Of a stretch of 27,544 nucleotides of DNA, positions 1 through 14,390 are shown piece after piece (the first letter of the stretch is position 1; every line of letters starts with the position of its first letter). Source of the stretch: JAYRGC01 sp041908065 (lineage in GTDB: Bacteria; Pseudomonadota; Alphaproteobacteria; UBA9219); NCBI GenBank assembly GCA_041908065.1, contig JAYRGC010000046.1, forward strand, positions 1 to 27,544, read 5' to 3'. The notes beneath the pieces are model-generated. The model had not been told where the DNA came from, ran no database searches, and saw only the letters and a program-made list of their open reading frames with translations. The translations under genes and the position numbers were made by a program.

Positions 1-44
1 GCTTTTGGGCATTTTGTGCTGGGGTTGTTGTATTAACCCCGCAC

Positions 45-100
45 CTTGCGCCGGTGGAGTTCCTCCCCCAACGACGGGGGTGGAACTCCACCGTCGCAAG
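45..100. repeat. Strong 56-nt hairpin upstream of yidD
   Basis: An almost perfect inverted repeat. Arms 53-63 and 82-92 (GGTGGAGTTCC / GGAACTCCACC) are perfect. A T-T mismatch follows, then five C-G pairs (65-69 with 76-80) closing on a 6-nt loop. Outside a 2-nt mismatch, CTTGCG (45-50) pairs with CGCAAG (95-100). No T-run follows, so it is not a classical terminator. It may be an RNA processing or stability hairpin, or a palindromic repeat. The 44 bases to its left carry no recognisable gene; a frame stopping at 34-36 is too short to assign, although rnpA is the usual left neighbour of yidD. Confidence 0.75.
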
Positions 101-150
101 CGGCAAGAGAAGCTCACCGACCTAAACGGAATGAGGAGAAAGGGGAGGCG

Positions 151-402
151 ATGGCGAACAATTCTCCGGCGGCGGCTTTGTTGCGGGGGCTGATATTCGT
201 CTATCGCCACAGCCTGTCTTTTTTCATGGGGCGGAATTGCCGTTTCCTGCCCACTTGCTCGGAATACGCCGACGAGGCGATAAGACTCCACGGAGCTTGG
301 AAGGGCGGCATTCTGGCTGCCAAGCGGATATATCGCTGCCATCCTTGGGGCGGACACGGGTACGATCCGGTTCCGGATCCCGAACGGAAAAATGGCAGGT
401 GA
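151..402 (+). CDS. yidD: Membrane protein insertion efficiency factor YidD
   Basis: An 83-residue protein of the YidD family, a small membrane-associated factor that assists YidC-dependent insertion of inner-membrane proteins. The family signature is clear: the N-terminal amphipathic stretch RGLIFVYRHSLSFFMG, the cysteine motif CRFLPTCSEYADEAI, and the C-terminal RIYRCHPWGGHGYDPVPDP. The ATG at 151 is chosen because it lies just after a purine-rich ribosome-binding stretch (133-149). The longer frame, starting at 46, would translate the upstream hairpin and adds sequence foreign to the family. yidC follows after 58 bases, the usual rnpA-yidD-yidC order. Length is normal for the family. Confidence 0.93.
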   Translation: MANNSPAAALLRGLIFVYRHSLSFFMGRNCRFLPTCSEYADEAIRLHGAWKGGILAAKRIYRCHPWGGHGYDPVPDPERKNGR

Positions 403-460
403 CAACGGTACGGCTTGTCGATATAGAGCCTATGGCGGGATTTAAACACGGCTAGGGAAC

Positions 461-2203
461 ATGAATAACAGCAATAACAACTTCATCGTCGCGGTGGTCT
501 TGTCGCTGCTGGTTCTGACGGGATTCCATTATTTCTACGAAAAGCCGCGGTTGGAGACGGCGCGCCAACAGCAGGCCGCCGCCCAAGCCAAGCTCCAGAA
601 AAGCCAAGCCTCGGCGGCGAAGATCGCCGTTCCCGAGGTTTCGGAAAAGACGAGGGAACGCGGCGAGATAATCGCTTCAGGCAACCGCGTCAGAATCGAA
701 ACTTCCGAACTGCGCGGATCGATAAACCTGAAGGGCGGGCGCGTGGACGATCTGTCCCTGCTCAATTACCGCGAGGGCACGGAAAAGGATTCCTCCGCGA
801 TAGTGCTGCTTTCCCCGTCCGGTTCCGCCGCGCCGCATTCGGCCTATTACGCCGAGACGGGTTGGCTGGGAGAAGAGGGATTGTCTGCTCCGGATTCCGA
901 GGCGGTATGGCAGGCCGACGGAAACGTTCTTGCGGTAGGAAAGCCGGTTAAGCTGTCGTGGAACAACGGCAAGGGTTTGGTTTTCGAGCGGTCGATCGCC
1001 GTCGACGACCGTTTCATGTTCACCATCACCGATCGCGTTAGGAACTCCGGAAAAGAAACAGCTACGCTCTATCCGTTCGGTCTGGTGTCTCGCCACGGCA
1101 AGCCGCACACCAGCGACATATACATAATGCACGAAGGCCCCATAGGCGTCGCCGACGGCAAGCTGGCGGAGCATAAGTATGACGACGTCGTGGACGAAGG
1201 TAAAATAACATCCTCCAGCACCGGAGGATGGACGGGAATAAACGACAAATATTGGCTGGTGGCTTTGATTCCCGCTCAGGACGAAAGAGTGGCGTTGACG
1301 TTTTCCCATTCCCCTAAAGCCTCCGATCCCGATCCCGAACACGGCGTTTTCCAAAGCGACTTTCGCGGTTCGGCAGTCGGACTGTCCGCTGGAGCCATGG
1401 TCGAACGCTCCACTTTGCTGTTCGTTGGCGCGAAGAATCTGAGCGCGTTGGACGAGTACGAGGCGCGTTACGGCATACCGCTTTTCGATCACGCCATAGA
1501 TTTCGGGTGGTTTTACTTTTTGACCAAGCCGTTCCTTTACCTTTTGGATAACATGGGCGGTTGGTTCGGCAATTTCGGGTTGGCGATATTGGCTTTCACC
1601 GTTTTGCTCAAGCTGGCCACCTTTCCGCTTTCCATGAAGTCCTATCGCTCGATGGCTCGATTGAAGGCGTTGCAGCCGGAAATCCAACAGCTTCAGGAAC
1701 GCTATAAGGACGATCGCGCCAAAGCCAGCATGGAGATGATGGAGCTGTATCGCCGCGAAAAGGTCAATCCCATGTCGGGGTGCTTTCCGGTGCTGGTGCA
1801 AATCCCCATATTCTTCGCGTTGTACAAGGTTCTTTATGTCGGCATCGAAATGCGCCACGCGCCGTTTTACGGCTGGATACGGGATTTATCCGCTGCCGAT
1901 CCGACCTCGGTTTTCACGCTGTTCGGGCTGCTTCCTAATTGGCCTTTGATCCCGCACATGGGGGTTTGGCCGCTGTTGATGGGCATCAGCATGTTTTTGC
2001 AGCAAAAACTCTCGCCGCAGCCCGCCGACAAGATGCAGGCTCGGATGTTCATGATTTTGCCGATAATGTTCACATTTATGCTGGCCAGCATGCCCGCCGG
2101 ACTGGTGATTTACTGGACGTGGAGCAACGTCCTCGGCATCGCCCAACAGTGGTATATCATGCGAAAGATGGGTGGGAAGCCCCCCGTGGCGGCTAAAACG
2201 TAG
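461..2203 (+). CDS. yidC: Membrane protein insertase YidC
   Basis: A 580-residue Oxa1/YidC/Alb3 insertase of the Gram-negative type, which inserts and folds inner-membrane proteins alone or with SecYEG. Residues about 7-25 form the first transmembrane segment. A large periplasmic domain (roughly 60-340) follows. The conserved 60-kDa core runs from about 350 (FYFLTKPFLYLLDNMGGWFG) through the cytoplasmic loop with SMARLKALQPEIQQLQERYK to the last helices (MPAGLVIYWTWSNVLGIAQQ). The groove arginine lies in the SMKSYRSMARLKALQPE stretch. The C-terminus is short and lacks the long basic tail of some homologues. The ATG at 461 follows GGGAA. Together with yidD it forms the conserved insertion module, but the next gene is rpoB rather than the engB/argB genes seen in many alphaproteobacteria. 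Confidence 0.97.
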   Translation: MNNSNNNFIVAVVLSLLVLTGFHYFYEKPRLETARQQQAAAQAKLQKSQASAAKIAVPEVSEKTRERGEIIASGNRVRIETSELRGSINLKGGRVDDLSLLNYREGTEKDSSAIVLLSPSGSAAPHSAYYAETGWLGEEGLSAPDSEAVWQADGNVLAVGKPVKLSWNNGKGLVFERSIAVDDRFMFTITDRVRNSGKETATLYPFGLVSRHGKPHTSDIYIMHEGPIGVADGKLAEHKYDDVVDEGKITSSSTGGWTGINDKYWLVALIPAQDERVALTFSHSPKASDPDPEHGVFQSDFRGSAVGLSAGAMVERSTLLFVGAKNLSALDEYEARYGIPLFDHAIDFGWFYFLTKPFLYLLDNMGGWFGNFGLAILAFTVLLKLATFPLSMKSYRSMARLKALQPEIQQLQERYKDDRAKASMEMMELYRREKVNPMSGCFPVLVQIPIFFALYKVLYVGIEMRHAPFYGWIRDLSAADPTSVFTLFGLLPNWPLIPHMGVWPLLMGISMFLQQKLSPQPADKMQARMFMILPIMFTFMLASMPAGLVIYWTWSNVLGIAQQWYIMRKMGGKPPVAAKT

Positions 2204-2470
2204 CAGGCGGCGGCTTACCAAAAATCGTAAACAACCTGTTAATTTTTCCCTTGCGCTATGTTCCGCCTTGGGGCATATTCCGCCGACAATTCGATTTGCG
2301 ATTGGCAGCTCCGCTTGCGCCGTCGTGGGATTAATAGCCCACGATGCGTTGTGGTGTTGCTTGTTTTTGTTGCCGTTGTTTGTCGTTTTTTAGATTAAGA
2401 ACCTGTCTGAACAATCGGGCGCGCCGCGATATTTTCACGTTGCGCGCTGCTGCTTGAAAGGGGATTTAGC
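2204..2470 (+). promoter_or_regulatory. rpoB leader region: hairpin and possible promoter
   Basis: A 267-base gap without a credible gene. A 7-bp hairpin (2323-2329 with 2338-2344, TCGTGGG/CCCACGA) precedes a T-rich stretch containing TTTTTT near 2386-2391; it could end yidC transcription but is not a classical terminator. A weak promoter candidate is TTGTTG (2367-2372), an 18-base spacer, and TAGATT (2391-2396). rpoB here has no rplJL upstream, so it needs its own promoter or read-through from yidC. At 2398-2406 lies AGAACCTGT, the same 9-mer found at the ends of the palindromic element at 27205-27348. GCGCGC arms near 2419 and 2445 can pair. GAAAGGGG before the rpoB ATG is the ribosome-binding site. 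Confidence 0.35.
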
Positions 2471-6739
<4,269 letters not shown>

Positions 6740-6772
6740 TGGCGGTTTTATGCGCGAAAGGCAACGCAAAAA

Positions 6773-6895
6773 CGTCATCCCGACGAAAGTCGGGATCCAT
6801 GACCCGATGTAGGGGTAAGTGACTCTGGTGGATTTTATGCTTGGTGGCTAGGGGGATGGTTCAGGACATGGATACCGGCTTGCGCCGGTATGACG
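6773..6895. repeat. Cloverleaf-like palindromic repeat between rpoB and rpoC
   Basis: Outer arms CGTCAT (6773-6778) and ATGACG (6890-6895), and ATCCATG (6795-6801) and CATGGAT (6867-6873), pair across the element. Two compact hairpins lie between them: CCCGAC-GAAA-GTCGGG (6779-6794) and ACCGGC-TTGC-GCCGGT (6874-6889). The fold is a stem with two side hairpins and a central loop of about 65 bases. The type (GTCATCCCGACGAAAGTCGG-like) is a dispersed intergenic palindrome seen in many proteobacteria. Only this copy is visible here. It lies inside the rpoBC transcript and enlarges the gap to 210 bases. It also supplies an artificial in-frame ATG at 6890 upstream of rpoC. Confidence 0.8.
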
Positions 6896-6949
6896 GTGTT
6901 TGCTGATGGTGTAATGCTCGAAAACTGTGCAAGAGGGGAAACGGAACCT

Positions 6950-11137
<4,188 letters not shown>

Positions 11138-11167
11138 CAGGTTTGTCACAAAAGTGTTTCTGCCAAG

Positions 11168-11202
11168 ATCGGCGGCCAGCGATGGTCGCCGATTTCTTTT
11201 TG
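11168..11202 (+). terminator. Intrinsic terminator of rpoC
   Basis: A 10-bp GC-rich stem (11168-11177 with 11184-11193, one G-T pair) closes on a 6-nt loop and is followed by TTCTTTTTG. It starts 30 bases after the rpoC stop codon. This is a textbook Rho-independent terminator. Confidence 0.9.
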
Positions 11203-11205
11203 TGG

Positions 11206-11424
11206 CTCTTGCCTAAAACGGGCTGGTGATTTTACATCCAAACGCAACGGCAATCGCTGTCATTGCGAGCCGCCACCCTTTGGTTTGGACAGCGTTGAAC
11301 GCTGTCTGGCGGCGAAGCAATCCAGTGCCACAGGAACAACGGCCCTGGATTGCTTCGCCGCCAAGGGGCGGCTCGCAATGACGGCCATTTTGGAAAGGCA
11401 ATACCCACCCGTTTTGCGCAAGAG
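11206..11424. mobile_element. Miniature inverted-repeat element, copy A (219 bp)
   Basis: Terminal inverted repeats CTCTTGCCTAAAACGGG (11206-11222) and CCCGTTTTGCGCAAGAG (11408-11424) match at 15 of 17 positions. Inside lies a second palindrome with 16-bp perfect arms GTCATTGCGAGCCGCC (11259-11274) and its complement (11367-11382). Within that are the perfect arms GGCGGCGAAGCAATCCAG and CTGGATTGCTTCGCCGCC, plus the small hairpin ACAGCGTT-G-AACGCTGT. There is no coding capacity beyond chance frames. It starts 4 bases after the rpoC terminator. Copies or parts recur at 12382, 12530, 16624, 18657 and 27349. The likely nature is a non-autonomous element of the MITE type; this is inference from structure. 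Confidence 0.8.
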
Positions 11425-11437
11425 TCTCGCAAAAAGT

Positions 11438-11556
11438 TGTGGATAAAAGGCCGCAGTTTTAGTTGTGGCGAATCCGGTTTCGTGTGGATAACCCAAAACA
11501 TGCTTGGTAAACAAAACGTTAATTAACCGCTAACTTTCTTCGCGATTTAATCCACA
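11438..11556 (+). promoter_or_regulatory. DnaA/CtrA-like/GANTC site cluster upstream of gcrA
   Basis: Two perfect DnaA boxes in the same orientation (TGTGGATAA at 11438-11446 and 11483-11491) flank a degenerate one (TGTGGCGAA, 11464-11472). A third box, one base off, is in the opposite orientation (TAATCCACA, 11548-11556). A near-consensus CtrA site (TTAA-N7-CTAAC against TTAA-N7-TTAAC) lies at 11519-11534. GANTC sites, the CcrM methylation target, lie at 11470-11474 and just outside at 11422-11426. The stretch is AT-rich for this genome. It may be a cell-cycle promoter region for gcrA or a replication origin; the sequence alone cannot decide. The remaining 11557-11783 holds no gene and no convincing promoter. 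Confidence 0.6.
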
Positions 11557-11783
11557 GAACAACGAGACGCTTGGCATAAATCTAGCATATGTGGTATCGC
11601 TTTCGACGTTGATACACAATATGTGGCGTAGGTTTGGTTAATATCCGCTCGTGCCTTCCGTTATCTTTTCCGCCTTGGATTTCGTTATCGCAATGAAGTT
11701 TTCGTCCGGTGACGGGGTTTGGGGCGGCGTCTTTTGTCCTTCTTTCTTGATCGTTTAACCATCTTTTGGGGGAGTTCCGCAGC

Positions 11784-12380
11784 ATGATATGGACGGATCA
11801 GAGGATCAATACGCTCAAAACCATGTGGGGACGCTTCAGCGCGCGCGATATAGCTCGAGAGTTGGGCGAAGGAGTATCCCGCAGCGCAGTCATCGGCAAG
11901 GCTAACCGACTGAAGCTGTCGATGGCGGGGGGAGGTGGCGGTTCGATGCCGCGCAAGCAGGAAAGGGTCACTTTGCAGCGCGTAAGCGCGAAAAAGACGG
12001 TTAAGGCGACCGTTCATATCGAAGTTTCCCGCAATGTTTCCGTGAAATCGGCTGGCGTTGCGCGGGCTTCGCAGCAAGCCGCGGCGGTGTCGGCTATGGC
12101 CGCTTGCCGTCAGGTCGAGCAGGTCGCGTTCAGCCCTTCGGATTCGCTCAAACACATCGAGGGAATATCTTTGACCAAGGCGGGTGAGCGTCATTGCCGT
12201 TGGCCGATAGGCGATCCGCGTTCTTCCAGTTTCCGTTTCTGTGGTTGCCATTCAATCGACGGGTTGCCCTATTGCCCCGATCACGCCCGCATGGCTTATC
12301 AATCCGCAGGCAGAAGGCAACGCGTCAGCGAAAACGAAGCGTATCCAGAGGTGCGGATGCAGCGGGCGGCCAATTACTGA
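11784..12380 (+). CDS. gcrA: Cell-cycle transcriptional regulator GcrA
   Basis: A 198-residue GcrA-family regulator. In Caulobacter GcrA binds sigma-70 RNA polymerase and promoters carrying methylated GANTC sites, coupling transcription to CcrM methylation. Residues 1-46 are the helix-turn-helix domain (MIWTDQRINTLKTMW, then SRSAVIGKANRLKLS). A variable linker covers about 47-120. The conserved C-terminal domain runs from about 130 to 175 (HCRWPIGDP, FRFCG, GLPYCPDHARMAY) with C138, C153, C155 and C164. The ATG at 11784 is preceded by GGGGGAG at 9 bases and matches the family start; an upstream TTG at 11766 overlaps that ribosome-binding site. The family is a marker of Alphaproteobacteria. 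Presence of CcrM elsewhere in the genome is inferred. Confidence 0.96.
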   Translation: MIWTDQRINTLKTMWGRFSARDIARELGEGVSRSAVIGKANRLKLSMAGGGGGSMPRKQERVTLQRVSAKKTVKATVHIEVSRNVSVKSAGVARASQQAAAVSAMAACRQVEQVAFSPSDSLKHIEGISLTKAGERHCRWPIGDPRSSSFRFCGCHSIDGLPYCPDHARMAYQSAGRRQRVSENEAYPEVRMQRAANY

Positions 12381-12381
12381 A

Positions 12382-12494
12382 GGCGGACGACAGCGCAACG
12401 CTGTCAAAACCAAAGGGTGGCGGCTCGCAATAACGCCTAAACCCAATGGCGACGCTCGCAAAGACAACTTTGGCTATAGATTTCGCAATGACGG
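12382..12494. repeat. Truncated copy B of the palindromic element family
   Basis: 12382-12436 matches the right half of copy D: the hairpin GACAGCG-CAA-CGCTGTC, then CCAAAGGGTGGCGGCTCGC. It starts one base after the gcrA stop codon. Degenerate pieces (CTCGCAAAGAC near 12452 and TTCGCAATGAC near 12482) follow, so this looks like a decayed copy. Chance frames across it are not genes. Confidence 0.6.
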
Positions 12495-12529
12495 GGTTTG
12501 TTGCTGTTGTCGTATGTTAAGTAAGTCGG

Positions 12530-12753
12530 TTCTCACCCAAAACGGGTGGGGACTGCCTTCCAGCAAGCACCGTCATTGCGAGGTCTACGGCCAAAGGCCG
12601 TTATTGCGAAGTCTACGGCCAAAGGCCGTTATTGCGAAGTCTACGGCCAAAGGCCGTAATTGTGAGGTCTACGGCCTTTGGCCGTAGACTTTGCAATGAC
12701 GGCGCTTGCTGTTGCGTTTGGATGCAAAATTACCAACCCGTTTTGCGTAAGAG
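12530..12753. mobile_element. Miniature inverted-repeat element, copy C (224 bp), inverted relative to A
   Basis: The right end CCCGTTTTGCGTAAGAG (12737-12753) and left end TTCTCACCCAAAACGGG (12530-12546) are the same termini as in copy A. Flanks inside the ends also match A on the opposite strand: GCATCCAAACGCAAC is the reverse complement of 12710-12724, and GGAAGGCAGTCCCCACCCG that of the left side. The usual core is replaced by a 28-bp tandem array. The element ends 32 bases from the rquA stop codon, in the convergent gap between gcrA and rquA. Confidence 0.75.
12573..12684. repeat. 28-bp tandem repeat, four units, inside copy C
   Basis: Units at 12573-12600, 12601-12628, 12629-12656 and 12657-12684. 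Units 2 and 3 are identical; units 1 and 4 differ by a few bases. Each unit contains ATTGCGAAGTCTACGGCC and the small palindrome GGCCAAAGGCC. The last unit has the centre inverted to TTT, so GTCTACGGCC-TTT-GGCCGTAGAC closes a hairpin. The units abut with no spacers. Confidence 0.9.
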
Positions 12754-12785
12754 CCAATAAGCCACTCGTTCCGGAACAAGAACCG

Positions 12786-13544
12786 TTAGACCTGATATTT
12801 CAGGACTTGGTACATCCCGCCGAAGATGCTTTGTTCCAGCAGCGGCGCGGAGTCTTTCGCTTTTTTCGGCAACCAACGCGAGATCGGATTTTTCCATAAA
12901 TCTGGAGCGAAAGGCTCCAGCACCGACAGGATCGGCAACCACAAATAACGAAGCGGATGCCACAGCCGAGGCGGGGCGAAGTCGACGATGGTGACGGTTC
13001 CGCCCGGGCGCACGACGCGGAAGGCCTCGGCCAAGGTTTTCACGCGGACGCTTTCCGGCTGTTCGTGCAGAAGGAAGAACAGCAAAGCGCGGTCGAACGC
13101 GGCGTCTGGGATATTCAGGGCGGAGGAATCCATGCGCGCCATGTCGACTTCATGCGCGGGCGGGAGTTTGGCGCGGAGGTTGTCCAACTGAACCTGCAAG
13201 ACGTCGACTATGCCGAATTTGCCGCCGCATTTCCGCGCCGCGTTCGCCAAACGGGGGCTGAGATTGCCGTAGCAGCAGGATATTTGCAGCGTCTTGCCTG
13301 AAAGGTCGTCGCCCATAGCGGCAAGCGCGGCATCGCCCAGACGGCGATAGTTTCCCCACAGTATAAGATTCACCAGCCATTCGCGCTCGAATATGCCGAC
13401 AGCCCAAGGCCGCACGTACGCCCACCAATAGGCTTCTTCCAGATAGGAAGGAGTTGGCAGATTGTCGTTGATGGCGGAATCGCGGAGGGAAAACGCCGAA
13501 ACTTCCGGCGCGTTCTTTGTTTTTAGTGCGGGCAATTCCGGCAT
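12786..13544 (-). CDS. rquA: Rhodoquinone biosynthesis protein RquA
   Basis: A 252-residue protein resembling RquA of Rhodospirillum rubrum, a methyltransferase-fold enzyme that converts ubiquinone to rhodoquinone using S-adenosylmethionine. Rhodoquinone carries electrons to fumarate reductase under anoxia. Family features are the N-terminal YLEEAYWWAYVRPWAVGIFE (34-53), REWLVNLILWGNY (54-66), and an atypical SAM motif QISCCYGN (87-94) in place of the ExGxGxG of ordinary class I methyltransferases. LLHEQP (158-163), VRPGGTVTIVDFAPP (178-192) and the C-terminal FGGMYQV (241-247) follow. The start lies 15 bases after the nusG stop codon on the same strand, so it is probably co-transcribed with secE-nusG, where rplK is expected. 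Alternative: a UbiE-like methyltransferase, less likely given the motif change. The assignment rests on recall of the family and was not searched. Confidence 0.87.
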   Translation of the reverse strand: MPELPALKTKNAPEVSAFSLRDSAINDNLPTPSYLEEAYWWAYVRPWAVGIFEREWLVNLILWGNYRRLGDAALAAMGDDLSGKTLQISCCYGNLSPRLANAARKCGGKFGIVDVLQVQLDNLRAKLPPAHEVDMARMDSSALNIPDAAFDRALLFFLLHEQPESVRVKTLAEAFRVVRPGGTVTIVDFAPPRLWHPLRYLWLPILSVLEPFAPDLWKNPISRWLPKKAKDSAPLLEQSIFGGMYQVLKYQV

Positions 13545-13559
13545 CAGGCGTTTCCGATT

Positions 13560-14090
13560 CTAGAGCTTTTCGACTTGTCCGTATTCCAGCTCCACCGGAG
13601 TCGAACGTCCAAAGATGGAGACGGCGACCTTAAGCCGCGCCTTGCTTTCGTCGACCTCTTCCACCACGCCGGTGAAGGAGGCAAACGGGCCGTCGGCCAC
13701 GCGCACTTGCTCGCCGGTTTCGAAGAGTATCGAGGGTTTGGGATGCTCGACGCCTTCCTTGACTTGGTTCAGGATGCGTTGCGCCTCGTTTTCCGAGATG
13801 GGGGAGGGCTTGCCGCCGCCGCCCAAAAAGCCGGTGACGCGGGGAGTGTTTTTGACCAGATGCCAGCTTTCGTCGGTCAGATCCATTTTGATAAGGACGT
13901 AGCCCGGGAAGAACTTGCGCTCGGCGTTCACCTTCGCGCCGCGCCGCACCTCCACGACTTCCTCGGTAGGAACCATTATTTCCTGAAAGCTGTCCGCCAG
14001 CCCTTTTTTCAACGCGGATTCGCGGATGGTTTCGGCCACCTTTTTCTCAAACCCCGAGTAAGCGTGAATTACATACCAGCGATGCGCCAT
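13560..14090 (-). CDS. nusG: Transcription termination/antitermination protein NusG
   Basis: A 176-residue NusG, which binds the beta-prime clamp helices, suppresses pausing and links RNA polymerase to Rho or the ribosome. The NGN domain covers residues 1-110 (RWYVIHAYSGFEKKVAETI, then ERKFFPGYVLIKMDL). The KOW domain follows at about 125-176 (FETGEQVRVADGPFASFTGV, FGRSTPVELEYGQVEKL). The ATG at 14090 follows GGGAGACGG at 5 bases and matches the family start; a TTG at 14105 would lie over that site. secE ends 25 bases upstream and rquA begins 15 bases downstream. The usual downstream genes rplK and rplA are absent. Confidence 0.97.
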   Translation of the reverse strand: MAHRWYVIHAYSGFEKKVAETIRESALKKGLADSFQEIMVPTEEVVEVRRGAKVNAERKFFPGYVLIKMDLTDESWHLVKNTPRVTGFLGGGGKPSPISENEAQRILNQVKEGVEHPKPSILFETGEQVRVADGPFASFTGVVEEVDESKARLKVAVSIFGRSTPVELEYGQVEKL

Positions 14091-14115
14091 TTTTCCGTCT
14101 CCCAATTCTATAAAA

Positions 14116-14313
14116 TTATCTCATGCCTAGGATCTTGCCGACCACGTAGCCCATGACCCAATCGACCACTAAAAAGAACACGCCGAACAATATCGCCATG
14201 ACGGCTATCATGGCGGTAGTGGTCAGAACCTCCTTGCGCGTCGGCCACGTCACTTTGGCGATTTCCCGCCGCGTTTCGTTCACGAACTCGGTTATTTTGC
14301 TAAGACCGGACAT
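14116..14313 (-). CDS. secE: Preprotein translocase subunit SecE
   Basis: A 65-residue SecE of the short single-helix type, an essential part of the SecYEG translocon. It has the amphipathic helix FVNETRREIAKVTWPTRKEV (residues 10-29), with the diagnostic KVTWPTRKE, and one transmembrane helix of about 33-60 (TAMIAVMAILFGVFFLVVDW). It stands between tRNA-Trp and nusG, the widely conserved arrangement. Confidence 0.96.
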   Translation of the reverse strand: MSGLSKITEFVNETRREIAKVTWPTRKEVLTTTAMIAVMAILFGVFFLVVDWVMGYVVGKILGMR

Positions 14314-14347
14314 CTATGCCCACCATCCCTTAAACCGGTTTAAAACA

Positions 14348-14390
14348 ACTGGCCAAATCGAAGCGACTGGCCAAATCGAAACGACTGGCA
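14348..14390. repeat. 18-bp direct repeat behind tRNA-Trp
   Basis: Two units of ACTGGCCAAATCG followed by AAGCG or AAACG (14348-14365 and 14366-14383), then a partial third unit (ACTGGCA) that runs into the CCA end of tRNA-Trp. The array lies between tRNA-Trp and secE inside the same transcript. Confidence 0.85.

Noticed and set aside
1..193. A small protein starting at position 5
   Set aside because: It spans the hairpin and the yidD start in another frame and resembles no RNase P protein or other expected neighbour.
6890..6949. An N-terminal extension of RpoC by 20 residues
   Set aside because: It would start in the arm of the palindromic repeat, lacks a ribosome-binding site, and is absent from the family. 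The ATG at 6950 fits both.
11571..11588. A sigma-54 promoter before gcrA (TGGCAT-N5-TAGCA)
   Set aside because: Two deviations at near-invariant positions, and no enhancer-binding context. Probably chance.
12573..12684. A CRISPR array
   Set aside because: The 28-bp units abut directly with no spacers, each unit is internally palindromic, no cas genes are present, and the motif occurs singly in other palindromic copies.
12241..12687. A repeat-containing small protein (periodic open frame on the plus strand)
   Set aside because: The frame is produced by the 28-bp tandem array and the 3' part of gcrA in another frame. There is no ribosome-binding site and no conserved composition.
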